From CAZRSW01 sp964602845 (GTDB lineage: Bacteria; Chloroflexota; Dehalococcoidia; Lucifugimonadales; UBA826), in assembly GCA_964602845.1 (NCBI GenBank), contig CAZRSW010000021.1, positions 1 to 31,121 on the forward strand: 31,121 bases of DNA, in the 5' to 3' direction. Within the stretch, counting starts at the first letter, position 1, and every line of letters starts with the position of its first letter. The notes below the pieces were generated by a model. The model ran no database searches. It saw only the letters and a list, made by a program, of their open reading frames with translations, and had not been told where the DNA came from. A program made the translations under genes and the position numbers. Positions 8,044 through 16,953 of the stretch are shown piece after piece.

Positions 8044-8931
8044 GTGAATGTAGTCATCGATGCCGATCCCGGAACCGACGATGCTATAGCGCTATGCGCA
8101 GCAGTACACTCAGATTCAATTAACGTCTTAGGAATAACAATTGTTGGAGGGAACGTACACAGATCCCTAGGCACCTCAAATGCCCTCGCTATCCTCGATT
8201 TCATCGGAGCCACTGAAATACCGATTGTACAAGGCGCAGATAGACCTCTGAAAGGATCGTTCACCTACGCTTACGACTACCATGGGAAGGATGGTCTATC
8301 CACCACGATACCACAATCTACCCGCCCAGCATCATCAATATCTGCGATTGACTTCATAAGAGCTACATGCAGCCCGCCCAACCACGAGACCACCCTCATT
8401 GCTCTGGGACCTCTCACCAACATAGCAGAGGCAATCCAAATGAATCAGGAGTTAGCCAACGGGGTTAAACGAATATTCGTGATGGGTGGGGCTCTAGAGG
8501 TGGACGGAAATGTCACTCCCTGGGCTGAGTTCAACATACACCAAGACCCCGTGGCAGCGAACGTGGTATTCTCTTCCGGCATACCAATCACACTCCTCAG
8601 CCTGGATGTTTGTGACCAAATTTATGTAAACAGAGGAAATTTCCCTCCGTCGGATAATGAGACTAAAGAAAGATTTTTGACTCGCAGTATCCTCGAAGGA
8701 TGGTTCCGCTTCAAGCCAGAAATGGAAAGATACACCCTGTGTGACCCAACTGCTGTAGCAGCATCAGAAAACCCAGATTTGTTTGAATACCGACAGGCTT
8801 CAATAAAAGTTGTCGAAACTGGAAAACAGAAAGGACGTACGATGGCTAAATACGGAGATGGATCTGTAGATGTCGCCATCAACTGTGATCCTGTAGAAGT
8901 GTTAAATCACATCAGCGGTATGCTTTCTTGA
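8044..8931 (+). CDS. inosine-uridine-preferring nucleoside hydrolase family
   Basis: This encodes 295 residues from GTG at 8044, with AAGGAG ten bases upstream. The N-terminal calcium and ribose site is intact: D6-A-D8-P-G-T-D12-D13. Other family blocks are FVMGGALEVDGNVTPWAEFNI (around 145-165, given here in pieces: FVMGGAL, GNVTPW, AEFNIHQDP) and CDPTAVAA with the calcium ligand D234. The enzyme hydrolyses the N-glycosidic bond of ribonucleosides in salvage or scavenging. The residue before D234 is Cys where the well-studied enzymes have a His leaving-group acid (H241); from memory, so-called group III nucleoside hydrolases share this Cys. The gene is cytosolic with no signal peptide. The next gene on the strand starts 120 bases later, so co-transcription is possible but not certain. 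Confidence 0.9.
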   Translation: MNVVIDADPGTDDAIALCAAVHSDSINVLGITIVGGNVHRSLGTSNALAILDFIGATEIPIVQGADRPLKGSFTYAYDYHGKDGLSTTIPQSTRPASSISAIDFIRATCSPPNHETTLIALGPLTNIAEAIQMNQELANGVKRIFVMGGALEVDGNVTPWAEFNIHQDPVAANVVFSSGIPITLLSLDVCDQIYVNRGNFPPSDNETKERFLTRSILEGWFRFKPEMERYTLCDPTAVAASENPDLFEYRQASIKVVETGKQKGRTMAKYGDGSVDVAINCDPVEVLNHISGMLS

Positions 8932-9054
8932 ATTAAGATATACCATCTTGTACCATCGCAACTAAATATTTCCGGATGAATATTTGATGTTAGCTCGCAC
9001 CAGGCTGATCATGACCAACCGGCTAACCTATGTATCTTTGTGAATGGAGCAAAA

Positions 9055-10215
9055 ATGATCACAAAATTTGATAGTCTCTACGCTGGTCATATTGATATGG
9101 ATGATGTGGGATACTCAGGTACGGCAGTGAATGATCGCCACTTCGGAAACGATCAACTAGCTAAAGCCTTTGATAAAGCTACAAAAATTGCCCAGACAAT
9201 GGACGATTTGGGCTACGACACGCTTTGGCTTGCTGAGCATCATTTCCAACCAGAGGGCTATGAATGTATCCCCAATGTCTTGATGACAGCAGTGCATCTA
9301 TCCCACCTAACAGAAAATATCCGACTTGGATGCGGGTTTAATATAGCTCCCATGTGGCACCCTCTTCGACTCGCAGAGGATTACGCGACCGCAGATATAC
9401 TCACTAATGGGCGAGTAGTTTTCGGCGTAGGACGCGGCTATCATACGAGGGAAGTGGAAACCGTTGGGGTTCCCCTCATGGATCAAGTAGCAAACCGGAA
9501 TCTATTTGAGGAACAAGTCGAAGTTATATTTAAGGCTTTCAATAACGATTCATTTTCCCACAACGGGGAAAACTACTCTATCCCTCCCAATGTTCCTTAT
9601 CGTGGCTACGAACTGAGGGAAATCACTCTGGTACCAAGACCTCTAAGGAGACCAGTCGAATGCTGGCAACCAATTCAAAGCGCCACACCAAGAGGTATGG
9701 ACTTCATGGCTAAACATGGGATTAACGGCATAATCGGTGGAGGTAGTTCAGAGGGTGGAGCGATGGATCAGGCTGTACTTGGATTTCAGAAAGCGTATCA
9801 CCGATCCGGACATGAAATAGCACTGGGTGATCGTTTGTCAATCGGCTTCCACTATCATATCGCAGACACCCAAAAAGAAGCCACTGATCAGATTAGAGAA
9901 TATTATGAGGAAAATTTGAAGATTTTTGGCCCACTCAGATTGGTTAGAGCATTGAGTGAAACACAAATAGAAATCATGGCAAATCCAAAACTTGCTCCCT
10001 TTTCTGATCTGCCCACGGCAGAGGATGCAGTGGAAGCAGGGGGTATACTCGCTGGCCCCCCTAGTCTGATAATCGAACAACTGAAAAAACTTGAAGCCAG
10101 ATACCCTGGCCTAGAACGTGTTGCCGTCAGTCATCCGGTGGGCACTCCACAATCAGTCATAACTGAACAGCTGCAAAGATTTGCAGAGGATGTGATACCT
10201 GAATTTACCAGGTGA
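9055..10215 (+). CDS. luciferase-like flavin-dependent monooxygenase
   Basis: The ATG at 9055 is preceded by GGAG with a five-base gap; an in-frame GTG at 9040 is less likely. The 386-residue protein is a bacterial luciferase-like TIM barrel (PF00296). Diagnostic blocks are LWLAEHHF (near 57-64), the segment NIRLGCGFNIAPMWHPLRLAE, GRVVFGVGRGYHTREVE and, late, IIEQLKKLEARYPGLERVAVS. Such enzymes use reduced FMN or F420 and oxygen to oxidise aldehydes, ketones, alkanes or sulfonates, and need a separate flavin reductase, which is not in this window. Expansion of this family is a known trait of SAR202 Chloroflexota and supports, but does not prove, that origin. Substrate is unknown. The GYD gene follows after about 107 bases. 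Confidence 0.88.
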   Translation: MITKFDSLYAGHIDMDDVGYSGTAVNDRHFGNDQLAKAFDKATKIAQTMDDLGYDTLWLAEHHFQPEGYECIPNVLMTAVHLSHLTENIRLGCGFNIAPMWHPLRLAEDYATADILTNGRVVFGVGRGYHTREVETVGVPLMDQVANRNLFEEQVEVIFKAFNNDSFSHNGENYSIPPNVPYRGYELREITLVPRPLRRPVECWQPIQSATPRGMDFMAKHGINGIIGGGSSEGGAMDQAVLGFQKAYHRSGHEIALGDRLSIGFHYHIADTQKEATDQIREYYEENLKIFGPLRLVRALSETQIEIMANPKLAPFSDLPTAEDAVEAGGILAGPPSLIIEQLKKLEARYPGLERVAVSHPVGTPQSVITEQLQRFAEDVIPEFTR

Positions 10216-10322
10216 AATATTAGCTAAAGGATTTTAGTTATCCAATCCACGCCATTGATATAAAAAGCAGGGTGGTGTAGATTACTCCATTGCAAATATC
10301 CAAATTAATAAGGGAGTTGAAA

Positions 10323-10649
10323 ATGGCTAAATATCTTTTGTTGGCTTCATACACAAGCGAATCGTGGTCTGCACAAATAGAGAATCCTAGAAACAGGATT
10401 GAACTGTTAAGACCTGTATTCGAGAGTATAGGAGGATCTATAAATGAAGCCTATTTTACTTTTGGGGATTACGATATAGCAGCGATATATGAAGCGCCAG
10501 ACAATGTCAACGCAGCGGCACTCGCTATTTCTTTCTCTGCCAGCGGAGGCCTCAAGAATGTTCGAACCGTTCCATTGATAAGTATCGAGGATGGATTGAA
10601 GGCAATCACAAAGGCTGGAGAAATTAAATACACTCCGCCTGCCGGATAG
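10323..10649 (+). CDS. GYD-domain protein
   Basis: This encodes 108 residues from ATG at 10323, following AGGGAG at good spacing; the frame extends 33 bases further upstream without a better start. The sequence fits the GYD family (PF08734), named for its Gly-Asp-Tyr-Asp core, seen here as FGDYDIAAIYEAP near residue 52. It also has the typical opening MAKYLLLASYTSESW and a ferredoxin-like alternation of strands and helices. These proteins are soluble, small and of unknown biochemical role, perhaps ligand-binding dimers. It follows the flavin monooxygenase on the same strand and ends before a strong hairpin, so the two may form one transcript. Confidence 0.85.
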   Translation: MAKYLLLASYTSESWSAQIENPRNRIELLRPVFESIGGSINEAYFTFGDYDIAAIYEAPDNVNAAALAISFSASGGLKNVRTVPLISIEDGLKAITKAGEIKYTPPAG

Positions 10650-10671
10650 CCTATCTAGTTCAGGATAAACT

Positions 10672-10698
10672 GAGAGGGGCCGTCAAAGGCCCTCTCTC
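10672..10698. terminator. GC-rich hairpin between convergent genes
   Basis: GAGAGGGGCC and GGCCCTCTC pair with one bulged G around a GTCAAA loop, the strongest stem in the window. It lies 22 bases after the GYD stop codon and about 60 bases beyond the end of the convergent DUF1501 gene. There is no long T-tract on either side, but its place suggests a shared transcription end. Confidence 0.5.
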
Positions 10699-10760
10699 TA
10701 TCACCCTTTGGACCATCTTCCGTCCAAACCTTAAAGTCCTTCTCGAAGGACAATCAGAAA

Positions 10761-11888
10761 CTAACCGAAGAAATTCAGTTGCCCAAAGGCGCCGTTTGCT
10801 ACAACTTCAGGATCTACTCTGAGCCATTTTTCTGCAATCTCCGAATATGTGCCCCTGAAGTCATTGTTAAAAGCCATATCTCCTTCGACTTGATCATTGT
10901 CTCGGAGGGATGGATATCTCCCATATAGCCCTCCTTTCACATCCCCGCTCAAGATAAATGCTACCCCTCCGGATCCATGATCCGTCCCAGCCCCGTTATC
11001 CTTTATACGCCTGCCGAATTCCGAGAACAACAAGACAGCAGTATCCCTATCTCGTCCATGTTCTACCAGATCATCCATGAAATCACTCAGCGCGACAGCT
11101 AGATCCGACCATAATTTCTGGTGAGCAGCTAGCTCACCTGAGTGAGTATCGAAGCTACCATGATTAGCATAAAAGACTCTCGTCCCAAGATCTGCAAACA
11201 TAACTTGAGCGATATTCTTCAAACTCTGTGCAATCGGGGTATCAGCATATTCAACGTTGGAAGAATACATTGCAGGAGCACGACGCAAGATATCAGCACC
11301 TTTCATCGCATCCATACCGGTTTGTGACAGAAAATCAGCCATTGTATCTTTCCCAAGCCCTCCATACATCCGGCTAAAGGCATTCAAAGCCACATTACGA
11401 GCCCTATCATCCTCTATGTCCGGGAACAATCCGTAGGTTTCCAGATTGCCAACAGATGCCACTGGCACATCCTGGGCATACAAAGCCCTAGGTAACCCTC
11501 GACCAAAATTCACACCAGTCAAAACATTTTCGCCCTTTGGATCTAGTTCTCTTATTGTGCGGCCCAACCAACCTTCATTGACAACTTCGGTGGGCTCAGC
11601 AGTATGCCAAATATCCATGGCTCTAAAGTGGGACCGATTGGGCTCCGGATATCCTATCCCATTTATGACAGCAAGCTTCCCCTGATCATATAACCTTTTC
11701 AATGGGGCCATACTTGGATTAAATCCTATATGGTCATCAACCTTCAGCACTCTATCCTGAGGAATATTCACAAAGGGTCGATTATCGTAATATAGTCCAT
11801 CTCCATAGGGGATGATGGTATTGAGGGCGTCGTTGCCGCCCGACAATTGAACAACAACCAAATTTTTTTCTTTCTTTTTTGTAGTCAT
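10761..11888 (-). CDS. DUF1501 protein, last gene of a three-gene operon
   Basis: This encodes 375 residues from ATG at 11888, with the strong site GGGGGGAG six bases upstream. Family marks are VVVQLSGGNDALNTIIPYGD at the start, YPEPNRSHFRAMDIWHTA, and FSEFGRRIKDN followed by GTDHG. DUF1501 (PF07394) belongs to the alkaline phosphatase-like superfamily, though its reaction is not established. Members usually carry a Tat signal; this one begins MTTKKKEKNLVVVQ with none, so it would stay in the cytosol unless it travels with a partner. The gene begins 13 bases after the NHL propeller gene. Pairing with DUF1800 is a known genomic habit of the family and suggests a shared complex or process. Confidence 0.88.
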   Translation of the reverse strand: MTTKKKEKNLVVVQLSGGNDALNTIIPYGDGLYYDNRPFVNIPQDRVLKVDDHIGFNPSMAPLKRLYDQGKLAVINGIGYPEPNRSHFRAMDIWHTAEPTEVVNEGWLGRTIRELDPKGENVLTGVNFGRGLPRALYAQDVPVASVGNLETYGLFPDIEDDRARNVALNAFSRMYGGLGKDTMADFLSQTGMDAMKGADILRRAPAMYSSNVEYADTPIAQSLKNIAQVMFADLGTRVFYANHGSFDTHSGELAAHQKLWSDLAVALSDFMDDLVEHGRDRDTAVLLFSEFGRRIKDNGAGTDHGSGGVAFILSGDVKGGLYGRYPSLRDNDQVEGDMAFNNDFRGTYSEIAEKWLRVDPEVVANGAFGQLNFFG

Positions 11889-11901
11889 TTAACGCTCCCC
11901 C

Positions 11902-12921
11902 CTATTGTCTATTAAGGTCATAAATTTGTACTCTATGTCGATTGCTCTCAGTAACATAAAGCCTATCGCCATCATCCAATTTCACAGACATCGGTGCCCA
12001 AAAATATTTTTCAATATGCGATGAAACCTCATGTGGATCGTTCACAAAATAACCAACTTCAGTTTCCAGGTCAGATTTCTCTCTTGCAGCTGCTTCCTCC
12101 AGATTTATATCCAGAAATGCACGTGCCCATTTAGATTCGGTAGCTTCACCTCGCAAACTTTGTACTACATTGCCTTCAGGATCCATTACTTTAACCATCT
12201 CATTGCCCCAATCGGCAATATACAAGTACCCATCATTATCCACACAGACACTGGCAGGTTTATAAAGTTGGTCGCTTCTTCTACCAGGCTCACCATAAGA
12301 ACGCACAAACGTACCATCTACTCCGAATCTCTGTATACGATCATTATGCCAATCGGCTATATAAACATCCCCATCTGGAGCAACGGTTAATCCCCACGGA
12401 TGTTGTAATTGTCCCGCCTCAGCCCCTCTCTCTCCAAATGAGCACTGAAGCCCTCCTGATCTATCCAGAACCTGAATTCTATGATTATTATTATCCGATA
12501 CATACACGTTTTCATCGGAGTCAACAGCCAACCCCGACGGCCCATCTAGACCCGGGTCGCTCGACTCCGATACCCACAAGATCTTAACGAAATTACCCTC
12601 GGGATCAAACTCGGTGATCCTATTCATATATTCATCAGCGACTATCACGTTACCGTCTTTCGTGTGGGTAATTGCCGTAGGCCATATGAGTTCTCCTGGC
12701 TCCTCACCATTTCGAGCGAATGTTCCGAAATATTCCTCTTCTATGTTGTACGTTGTCACTCTTATCCCTCGCGTATCCCCATCAATAGATCGGCTCACCG
12801 TATACAACGTGCCGCTATCACCAATGGAAGTGTCGGTGGGGTAATAAAATCCACGGCCCTCCATAGAACAAAGGCCCACAGTCCTATTATATTTCAGGCG
12901 CTCCATGCTCATATTGGTCAA
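11902..12921 (-). CDS. NHL-repeat beta-propeller protein, middle gene of operon
   Basis: This is a 339-residue propeller. NHL blades are seen as ELIWPTAITHTKDGNVIVAD, LDGPSGLAVDSDENVYVSD, QLQHPWGLTVAPDGDVYIAD, QLYKPASVCVDNDGYLYIAD and the closing FWAPMSVKLDDGDRLYVTE. Each is followed by a (N/H)-(R/D)-I-Q-type turn. No signal peptide or catalytic motif is visible, so it is probably a binding scaffold. The frame starts with TTG at 12921, which overlaps the DUF1800 stop as TTGA; ATG codons at 12912 and 12906 are possible alternatives. The overlap implies translational coupling to DUF1800. A propeller between DUF1800 and DUF1501 suggests the three proteins act together. Confidence 0.88.
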   Translation of the reverse strand: MTNMSMERLKYNRTVGLCSMEGRGFYYPTDTSIGDSGTLYTVSRSIDGDTRGIRVTTYNIEEEYFGTFARNGEEPGELIWPTAITHTKDGNVIVADEYMNRITEFDPEGNFVKILWVSESSDPGLDGPSGLAVDSDENVYVSDNNNHRIQVLDRSGGLQCSFGERGAEAGQLQHPWGLTVAPDGDVYIADWHNDRIQRFGVDGTFVRSYGEPGRRSDQLYKPASVCVDNDGYLYIADWGNEMVKVMDPEGNVVQSLRGEATESKWARAFLDINLEEAAAREKSDLETEVGYFVNDPHEVSSHIEKYFWAPMSVKLDDGDRLYVTESNRHRVQIYDLNRQ

Positions 12922-14348
12922 GCCCTTTGGAATTCGTGTGTTGCGGCAACTAGCCTTACCATCTCCTTCACGCGATCCTTCAAGGTATACCCATCCACAT
13001 TGCCCCCCTCGTTTGCTACATCTTCTAGGATCACACGAGTATCCTCGCCAATTTCCAGATACCCTAGTTCTTCAAGGCATCTATCAAGTAAATCTTCTCC
13101 TGAAACACCATCTGCCAAGTCGTTGCTGATATTGTCAAGAATCAATTTCACACCTTGGTATTTCTCCTGGCCAAGTTGCCCTGAGGAGAAATTAATCCGC
13201 TCAACTAAGGTCCCTGTATCAACCCACTCAAGACCCTCATGCCACCCCTCAACAGATGGCGGGTTATTCAGATATTGCCCCATAAAACTCATCTCTTGGC
13301 CTCTATCGAAGATTTCTCTCCTGGGTCTGTCAAATTCACCACTGAGCCTTAGCACGCCCGTCATTAATTCAGCCGGGCTTTTGATTCTTTTGTACCAACA
13401 TTCCCTCGAACGAAAGAAATCAGAAGTTAAGAGGACTTTAAGCATGGATTCAATATCGTATCCACTTTCAAAATACGTTTTTTCTAGTAGATCAATGGCC
13501 TCCGGATCCTGTGGTTCAACATAAGGCCACTGAGGCACCGCGGGCTCATCTTTGACAAAAAAACTATACATATGCCTTGCAATGAATCTAGCAGTAGCGG
13601 GCTGTTTCACAATGATATCTACGATATCCTCTCCGCCGAAATGCCCGGACTCTCCAAGAAAATGCTTTTCACCATCGTCGTGATCGTCTTCTTTATACTC
13701 ATAATGCCAAGCTAGCCTACCGTATGGCCAAATAGAATCTCGTTCCGCCCGAAGAGCCATATATTCGGTGTTCCCTATAGTCCAGCCTGTGAATGCCCTA
13801 GCTGCCTCTTTTATGTCATCTTCAGAATAATGCCCCACACCCATAGAGAACAGCTCTAAAAGTTCCCTACCATAATTTTCGTTTATTGAACCACGATGAT
13901 TATCATTATTATCCAACCACGCTATCATTGCCGGATCTTTAGATAATTCCACCAATAGATCACGGAAGTTACCTCGGCCAAACTCCCGGAACATTCTTAT
14001 CTGATTCGCCAAGGCACGCCCCTGACTAAGTTTGTTATAACCTGTAGCAAAAATCCCATGCCAAAACAAAGCCATCTTTTCAGTTAAAGAGTCCTCTTTG
14101 CCAATTAATTTGTAAAGCCAATAAGCGGCAGGATTGGTCGCTCCCATAAGCCCCGATTGCTCATGATGATATCGCCAAACCAGATGATCGGGGAGCCTGT
14201 TTCCATCAGATGCGTTCATCAATCTTTCGACTGATTCCTCGTAGCCAAGGGCAACCAAATCATCTATTTGCTTTTTCGACCCCCCAAAACCAGCACGTCT
14301 CAACAAATGACCTATCTCTTCGGGTGTTGTCTTTGTTTTAGTAACCAT
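12918..14348 (-). CDS. DUF1800 protein, first gene of operon
   Basis: This is a 476-residue DUF1800 (PF08811) protein. It has the hallmark HLLRRAGFGG at residues 13-22, KMALFWHGIFAT, the segment MIAWLDNNDNHRG with NENYGRELLELFSMGVGHY, ARAFTGWTI, and near the end NPPSVEGWHEGLEW. The family has no proven activity and usually occurs beside DUF1501. Like its partner here, it lacks an export signal (MVTKTKTTPEEIG). ATG at 14348 has a modest ribosome site (GGGGATGA). It opens a compact minus-strand operon of DUF1800, NHL propeller and DUF1501 with spacings of -4 and +13 bases. Confidence 0.9.
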   Translation of the reverse strand: MVTKTKTTPEEIGHLLRRAGFGGSKKQIDDLVALGYEESVERLMNASDGNRLPDHLVWRYHHEQSGLMGATNPAAYWLYKLIGKEDSLTEKMALFWHGIFATGYNKLSQGRALANQIRMFREFGRGNFRDLLVELSKDPAMIAWLDNNDNHRGSINENYGRELLELFSMGVGHYSEDDIKEAARAFTGWTIGNTEYMALRAERDSIWPYGRLAWHYEYKEDDHDDGEKHFLGESGHFGGEDIVDIIVKQPATARFIARHMYSFFVKDEPAVPQWPYVEPQDPEAIDLLEKTYFESGYDIESMLKVLLTSDFFRSRECWYKRIKSPAELMTGVLRLSGEFDRPRREIFDRGQEMSFMGQYLNNPPSVEGWHEGLEWVDTGTLVERINFSSGQLGQEKYQGVKLILDNISNDLADGVSGEDLLDRCLEELGYLEIGEDTRVILEDVANEGGNVDGYTLKDRVKEMVRLVAATHEFQRA

Positions 14349-14725
14349 TTTCTATCATCCCCATTCACAATAACTACTGTTTTACAAGACTCAAGCGGCT
14401 ACTTATCCACTTCTTTGATAATGGCATTGCCCACGCAATAAGTACGGCCACTACGTTACCATTATCTATTTTTTGCTATCCTGCTACAAGTATCCCGCCA
14501 TGCCGCTCTCTCTAATTTCCAGCATTATATGCTTCGCGAACATATGCATGCCTAACTATGGCATCCCTTGAGAATAAATAACCCCGTATTAGATCAGTCT
14601 CAGATAGTAAATTTGATATTTTGCTAACATAGGCGGGATAATCCATAGAACTCTATAGGATATAGCCAATCACCTTTATCATATTTTCTCAATTATGGTG
14701 GAATCATCAAAGGAGATATTGAATC
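14349..14725. other. divergent intergenic region, 377 bases
   Basis: This region separates the DUF1800 operon from the enolase-superfamily gene. It holds a good promoter candidate for the latter (14613-14642) and a small ATGCC/GGCAT inverted repeat at 14548-14564. I see no gene in it. Confidence 0.5.
14613..14642 (+). promoter_or_regulatory. sigma-70-like promoter of the enolase-superfamily gene
   Basis: TTGATA (14613-14618, five of six to TTGACA) and GATAAT (14637-14642, five of six to TATAAT) are separated by 18 bases. The start would fall near 14649, leaving a leader of roughly 75 bases before the ATG. Confidence 0.4.
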
Positions 14726-15898
14726 ATGAAATCCGCACCAATCATCACAAAAGTCGAGGCAATTCATTACTCCCACACCATTAAGGATCTTGGTACCGAT
14801 TACAACACCTTTAACAAAGTATTTGAACCTGGGGGAGACCACACTCTAAACGGCTCAATCCTTAGAATTCATACTGACAAGGGGATTATCGGGGAATATC
14901 CTGATGTGACAGGACCAGCATTAGCAGAAATCAACGCGATTTCAGCATATTTGATAGGCAAAGAAGCCTTATCAAGGGAACCCATCTATAACGACCTAAA
15001 GAGGGGCTCCAGGCACTGGGCAAAACTCGGACTGGGCGTCATTGATATATGTTTATGGGACATTGCCGGCAAATTTTATGACGAGCCGCTATTTAGACTA
15101 TTAGGGGGAGAAAGACGGCCTCTGAAAGCATACGCTTCCACTCTTCATGGTGATGAAAACGGGGGGCTCACAACTCCCACTGATTTTGAGGATTTCGCGT
15201 CTCAGTGTATGTCTATGGGTTATAAAGCATTTAAGGTACACGGCTGGGGACTCGCCCGAGATTACTTGGATCGTGAAATAGAGAACGTTCTTAACCTAGG
15301 AGACAAGTTTTCCGGAAAACTTGACTTGTTGATTGACCCCGCGTGTGAACTGAAGAATTTCGGAGACACTTTAAAACTCGGAAGAGCCTGCGACGAAGCC
15401 AATTTTTTTTGGCTTGAAGACCCGTTTCAGGACAACGGAGTATCCCAGTTCGCCCACCGCAAATTAAGACAGATGATCAAGACTCCAATACTACAAACTG
15501 AACATATACGGCTTCTCGAAGAACATGTCGACTTCATTGTGGCAGATGCAACGGATTATGTTAGATGTGGAGCACACGAGGACGGCGGTATCACTGGCGC
15601 AATGAAAATCGCTCATGCATCCGAAGGATTTGGGCTGGATGTGGAACTCCACGGTCCAGGACCCGTCCACAGGCATGTTATGTCGGCCATCAGAAATACA
15701 AATTTCTATGAGTTAGGTTTAGTACATCCCAAGTTAGAGACAACTAAAGCTCCCATCTATGAGGACTACAATGACGACTTGACAGCGATTGATAGTGACG
15801 GCAACGTATTCGCCCCTGAAGGGCCTGGCATCGGTGTAAATATAAACTGGGATTGGGTGAAGGCTAACGGCGCGGTTACCGAAGTGATCGCAGACTGA
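14726..15898 (+). CDS. enolase-superfamily (MR/MLE) enzyme with KxH motif
   Basis: This encodes 390 residues from ATG at 14726, with AAGGAG ten bases upstream. It has the capping domain (1-130) and barrel of mandelate racemase-type enzymes. Probable metal ligands are D204 (LLIDPA), E231 (WLEDPF) and E259 (QTEH). A likely base pair is D274 or D277 (VADATDYVR) with H309 (VELHGPGP). The end of the second barrel strand reads K170-V-H172, where many dehydratases and racemases have Lys-x-Lys. The enzyme should abstract the proton alpha to a carboxylate of an acid sugar or related compound; the exact substrate is unknown. An alpha/beta hydrolase gene follows on the same strand after 108 bases. Confidence 0.88.
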   Translation: MKSAPIITKVEAIHYSHTIKDLGTDYNTFNKVFEPGGDHTLNGSILRIHTDKGIIGEYPDVTGPALAEINAISAYLIGKEALSREPIYNDLKRGSRHWAKLGLGVIDICLWDIAGKFYDEPLFRLLGGERRPLKAYASTLHGDENGGLTTPTDFEDFASQCMSMGYKAFKVHGWGLARDYLDREIENVLNLGDKFSGKLDLLIDPACELKNFGDTLKLGRACDEANFFWLEDPFQDNGVSQFAHRKLRQMIKTPILQTEHIRLLEEHVDFIVADATDYVRCGAHEDGGITGAMKIAHASEGFGLDVELHGPGPVHRHVMSAIRNTNFYELGLVHPKLETTKAPIYEDYNDDLTAIDSDGNVFAPEGPGIGVNINWDWVKANGAVTEVIAD

Positions 15899-16006
15899 TA
15901 TCCTGCCCCGTAAGCCGAACCTATACTCAGTGCTGCAAAGCTCCATAGCGCAACTTGGTCAACTAAATACGATAGCAGATAGAATCACCTAGTAGGACTA
16001 CATGAA

Positions 16007-16897
16007 ATGACAAAGATACGACATGCCATCACTCCCATACTTGATATTGGCTACGAAGAATATGGGGACAGCCATGCGATTCCCATTATTCTTCTGCACG
16101 GGTTCCCATATGATGTTCGGTCATGGGACGGTGTTATACCCGACCTAGTCAAAGCCAAACGTAAAGTATATGTTCCGTATCTCAGAGGATATGGTCCAAC
16201 TAAATTTCTGAGCGAAAAGACCCCCCGAATGGCCCAACAAGCCGCTATTGCACAAGATGTCATCGATTTTGCAGATGCCCTAAATATAGATCAATTCGCA
16301 CTGGCTGGATTTGACTGGGGTAACCGTGCAGCATGTATATCTTCAATACTGTTCCCTGAGAGAGTTAAAGCCCAGGTCGCGATAGGCGGCTATTCAGTCT
16401 TCAACATCTTAAAAAGACCTCCGCCTTCCTCAGCATTCACTGAATCAATGAAATGGTACCAGTGGTACTTCAATACTGAACATGGCCGGGATGGACTCAC
16501 CAAAAATCGTAGAGGTATTACTCGCTATCTTTGGGAGACCTGGTCTCCTACCTGGCATTACACCGACGAAATTTTTGAACGCTCCGCTCTATCTTTTGAC
16601 AATCCGGACTTTGTTGACGTAGTAATACACTCTTATCGGCATCGTCACATGAATGCGCCCGGAGAAGACCGCTTCGAGAAAATCGAAAAAGAACTTTCGA
16701 AGCAGCCAGTTGTGCCGGTTCCCGCTATCATCCTGCTCGGTGAAGATAGCGGCTTTGGGACTCCGCCCAAGGACGCTGCGGAAGACTACAAAAAGTTTTC
16801 CAAATTAGTATCAAGACACATCATCAGTGGCGCTGGTCATGACCTTCCAGTACAGAGACCACACGAGGTGTCAAAGGCCCTTCTGGAGCTCCTTTAA
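16007..16897 (+). CDS. Asp-nucleophile alpha/beta hydrolase (epoxide hydrolase / haloalkane dehalogenase type)
   Basis: This is a 296-residue soluble alpha/beta hydrolase. The oxyanion segment is HGFP (31-34), and the elbow is GFDWGNRA with nucleophile D103, which marks epoxide hydrolases, haloalkane and haloacid dehalogenases rather than esterases. A cap domain rich in Trp and Tyr (about 140-210, WYQWYF, YLWETWSPTWHY) covers the site. E246 or D247 (LLGEDSGFG) and H278 (GAGHDLPVQRP) would complete the triad. It attacks an epoxide or carbon-halogen bond by forming an alkyl-enzyme ester. The gene lies between two enolase-superfamily genes, which suggests related breakdown of oxygenated organics; this is inference. 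Confidence 0.88.
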   Translation: MTKIRHAITPILDIGYEEYGDSHAIPIILLHGFPYDVRSWDGVIPDLVKAKRKVYVPYLRGYGPTKFLSEKTPRMAQQAAIAQDVIDFADALNIDQFALAGFDWGNRAACISSILFPERVKAQVAIGGYSVFNILKRPPPSSAFTESMKWYQWYFNTEHGRDGLTKNRRGITRYLWETWSPTWHYTDEIFERSALSFDNPDFVDVVIHSYRHRHMNAPGEDRFEKIEKELSKQPVVPVPAIILLGEDSGFGTPPKDAAEDYKKFSKLVSRHIISGAGHDLPVQRPHEVSKALLELL

Positions 16898-16953
16898 ACT
16901 ACTCGGATATATGCTAGATCAATTCGAATGGTGCAACAGGAATATTTCTGTAG

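Noticed and set aside
12664..13524. 286-codon plus-strand ORF
   Set aside because: It is antisense to the well-supported NHL and DUF1800 genes, is Ser/Pro-rich with low-complexity composition, and has no ribosome site.
16898..16953. Hairpin (ACAGGA/TTCTGT) between the convergent hydrolase and ManD-type genes
   Set aside because: It is a six-pair stem with a G-U pair and no T-tract.
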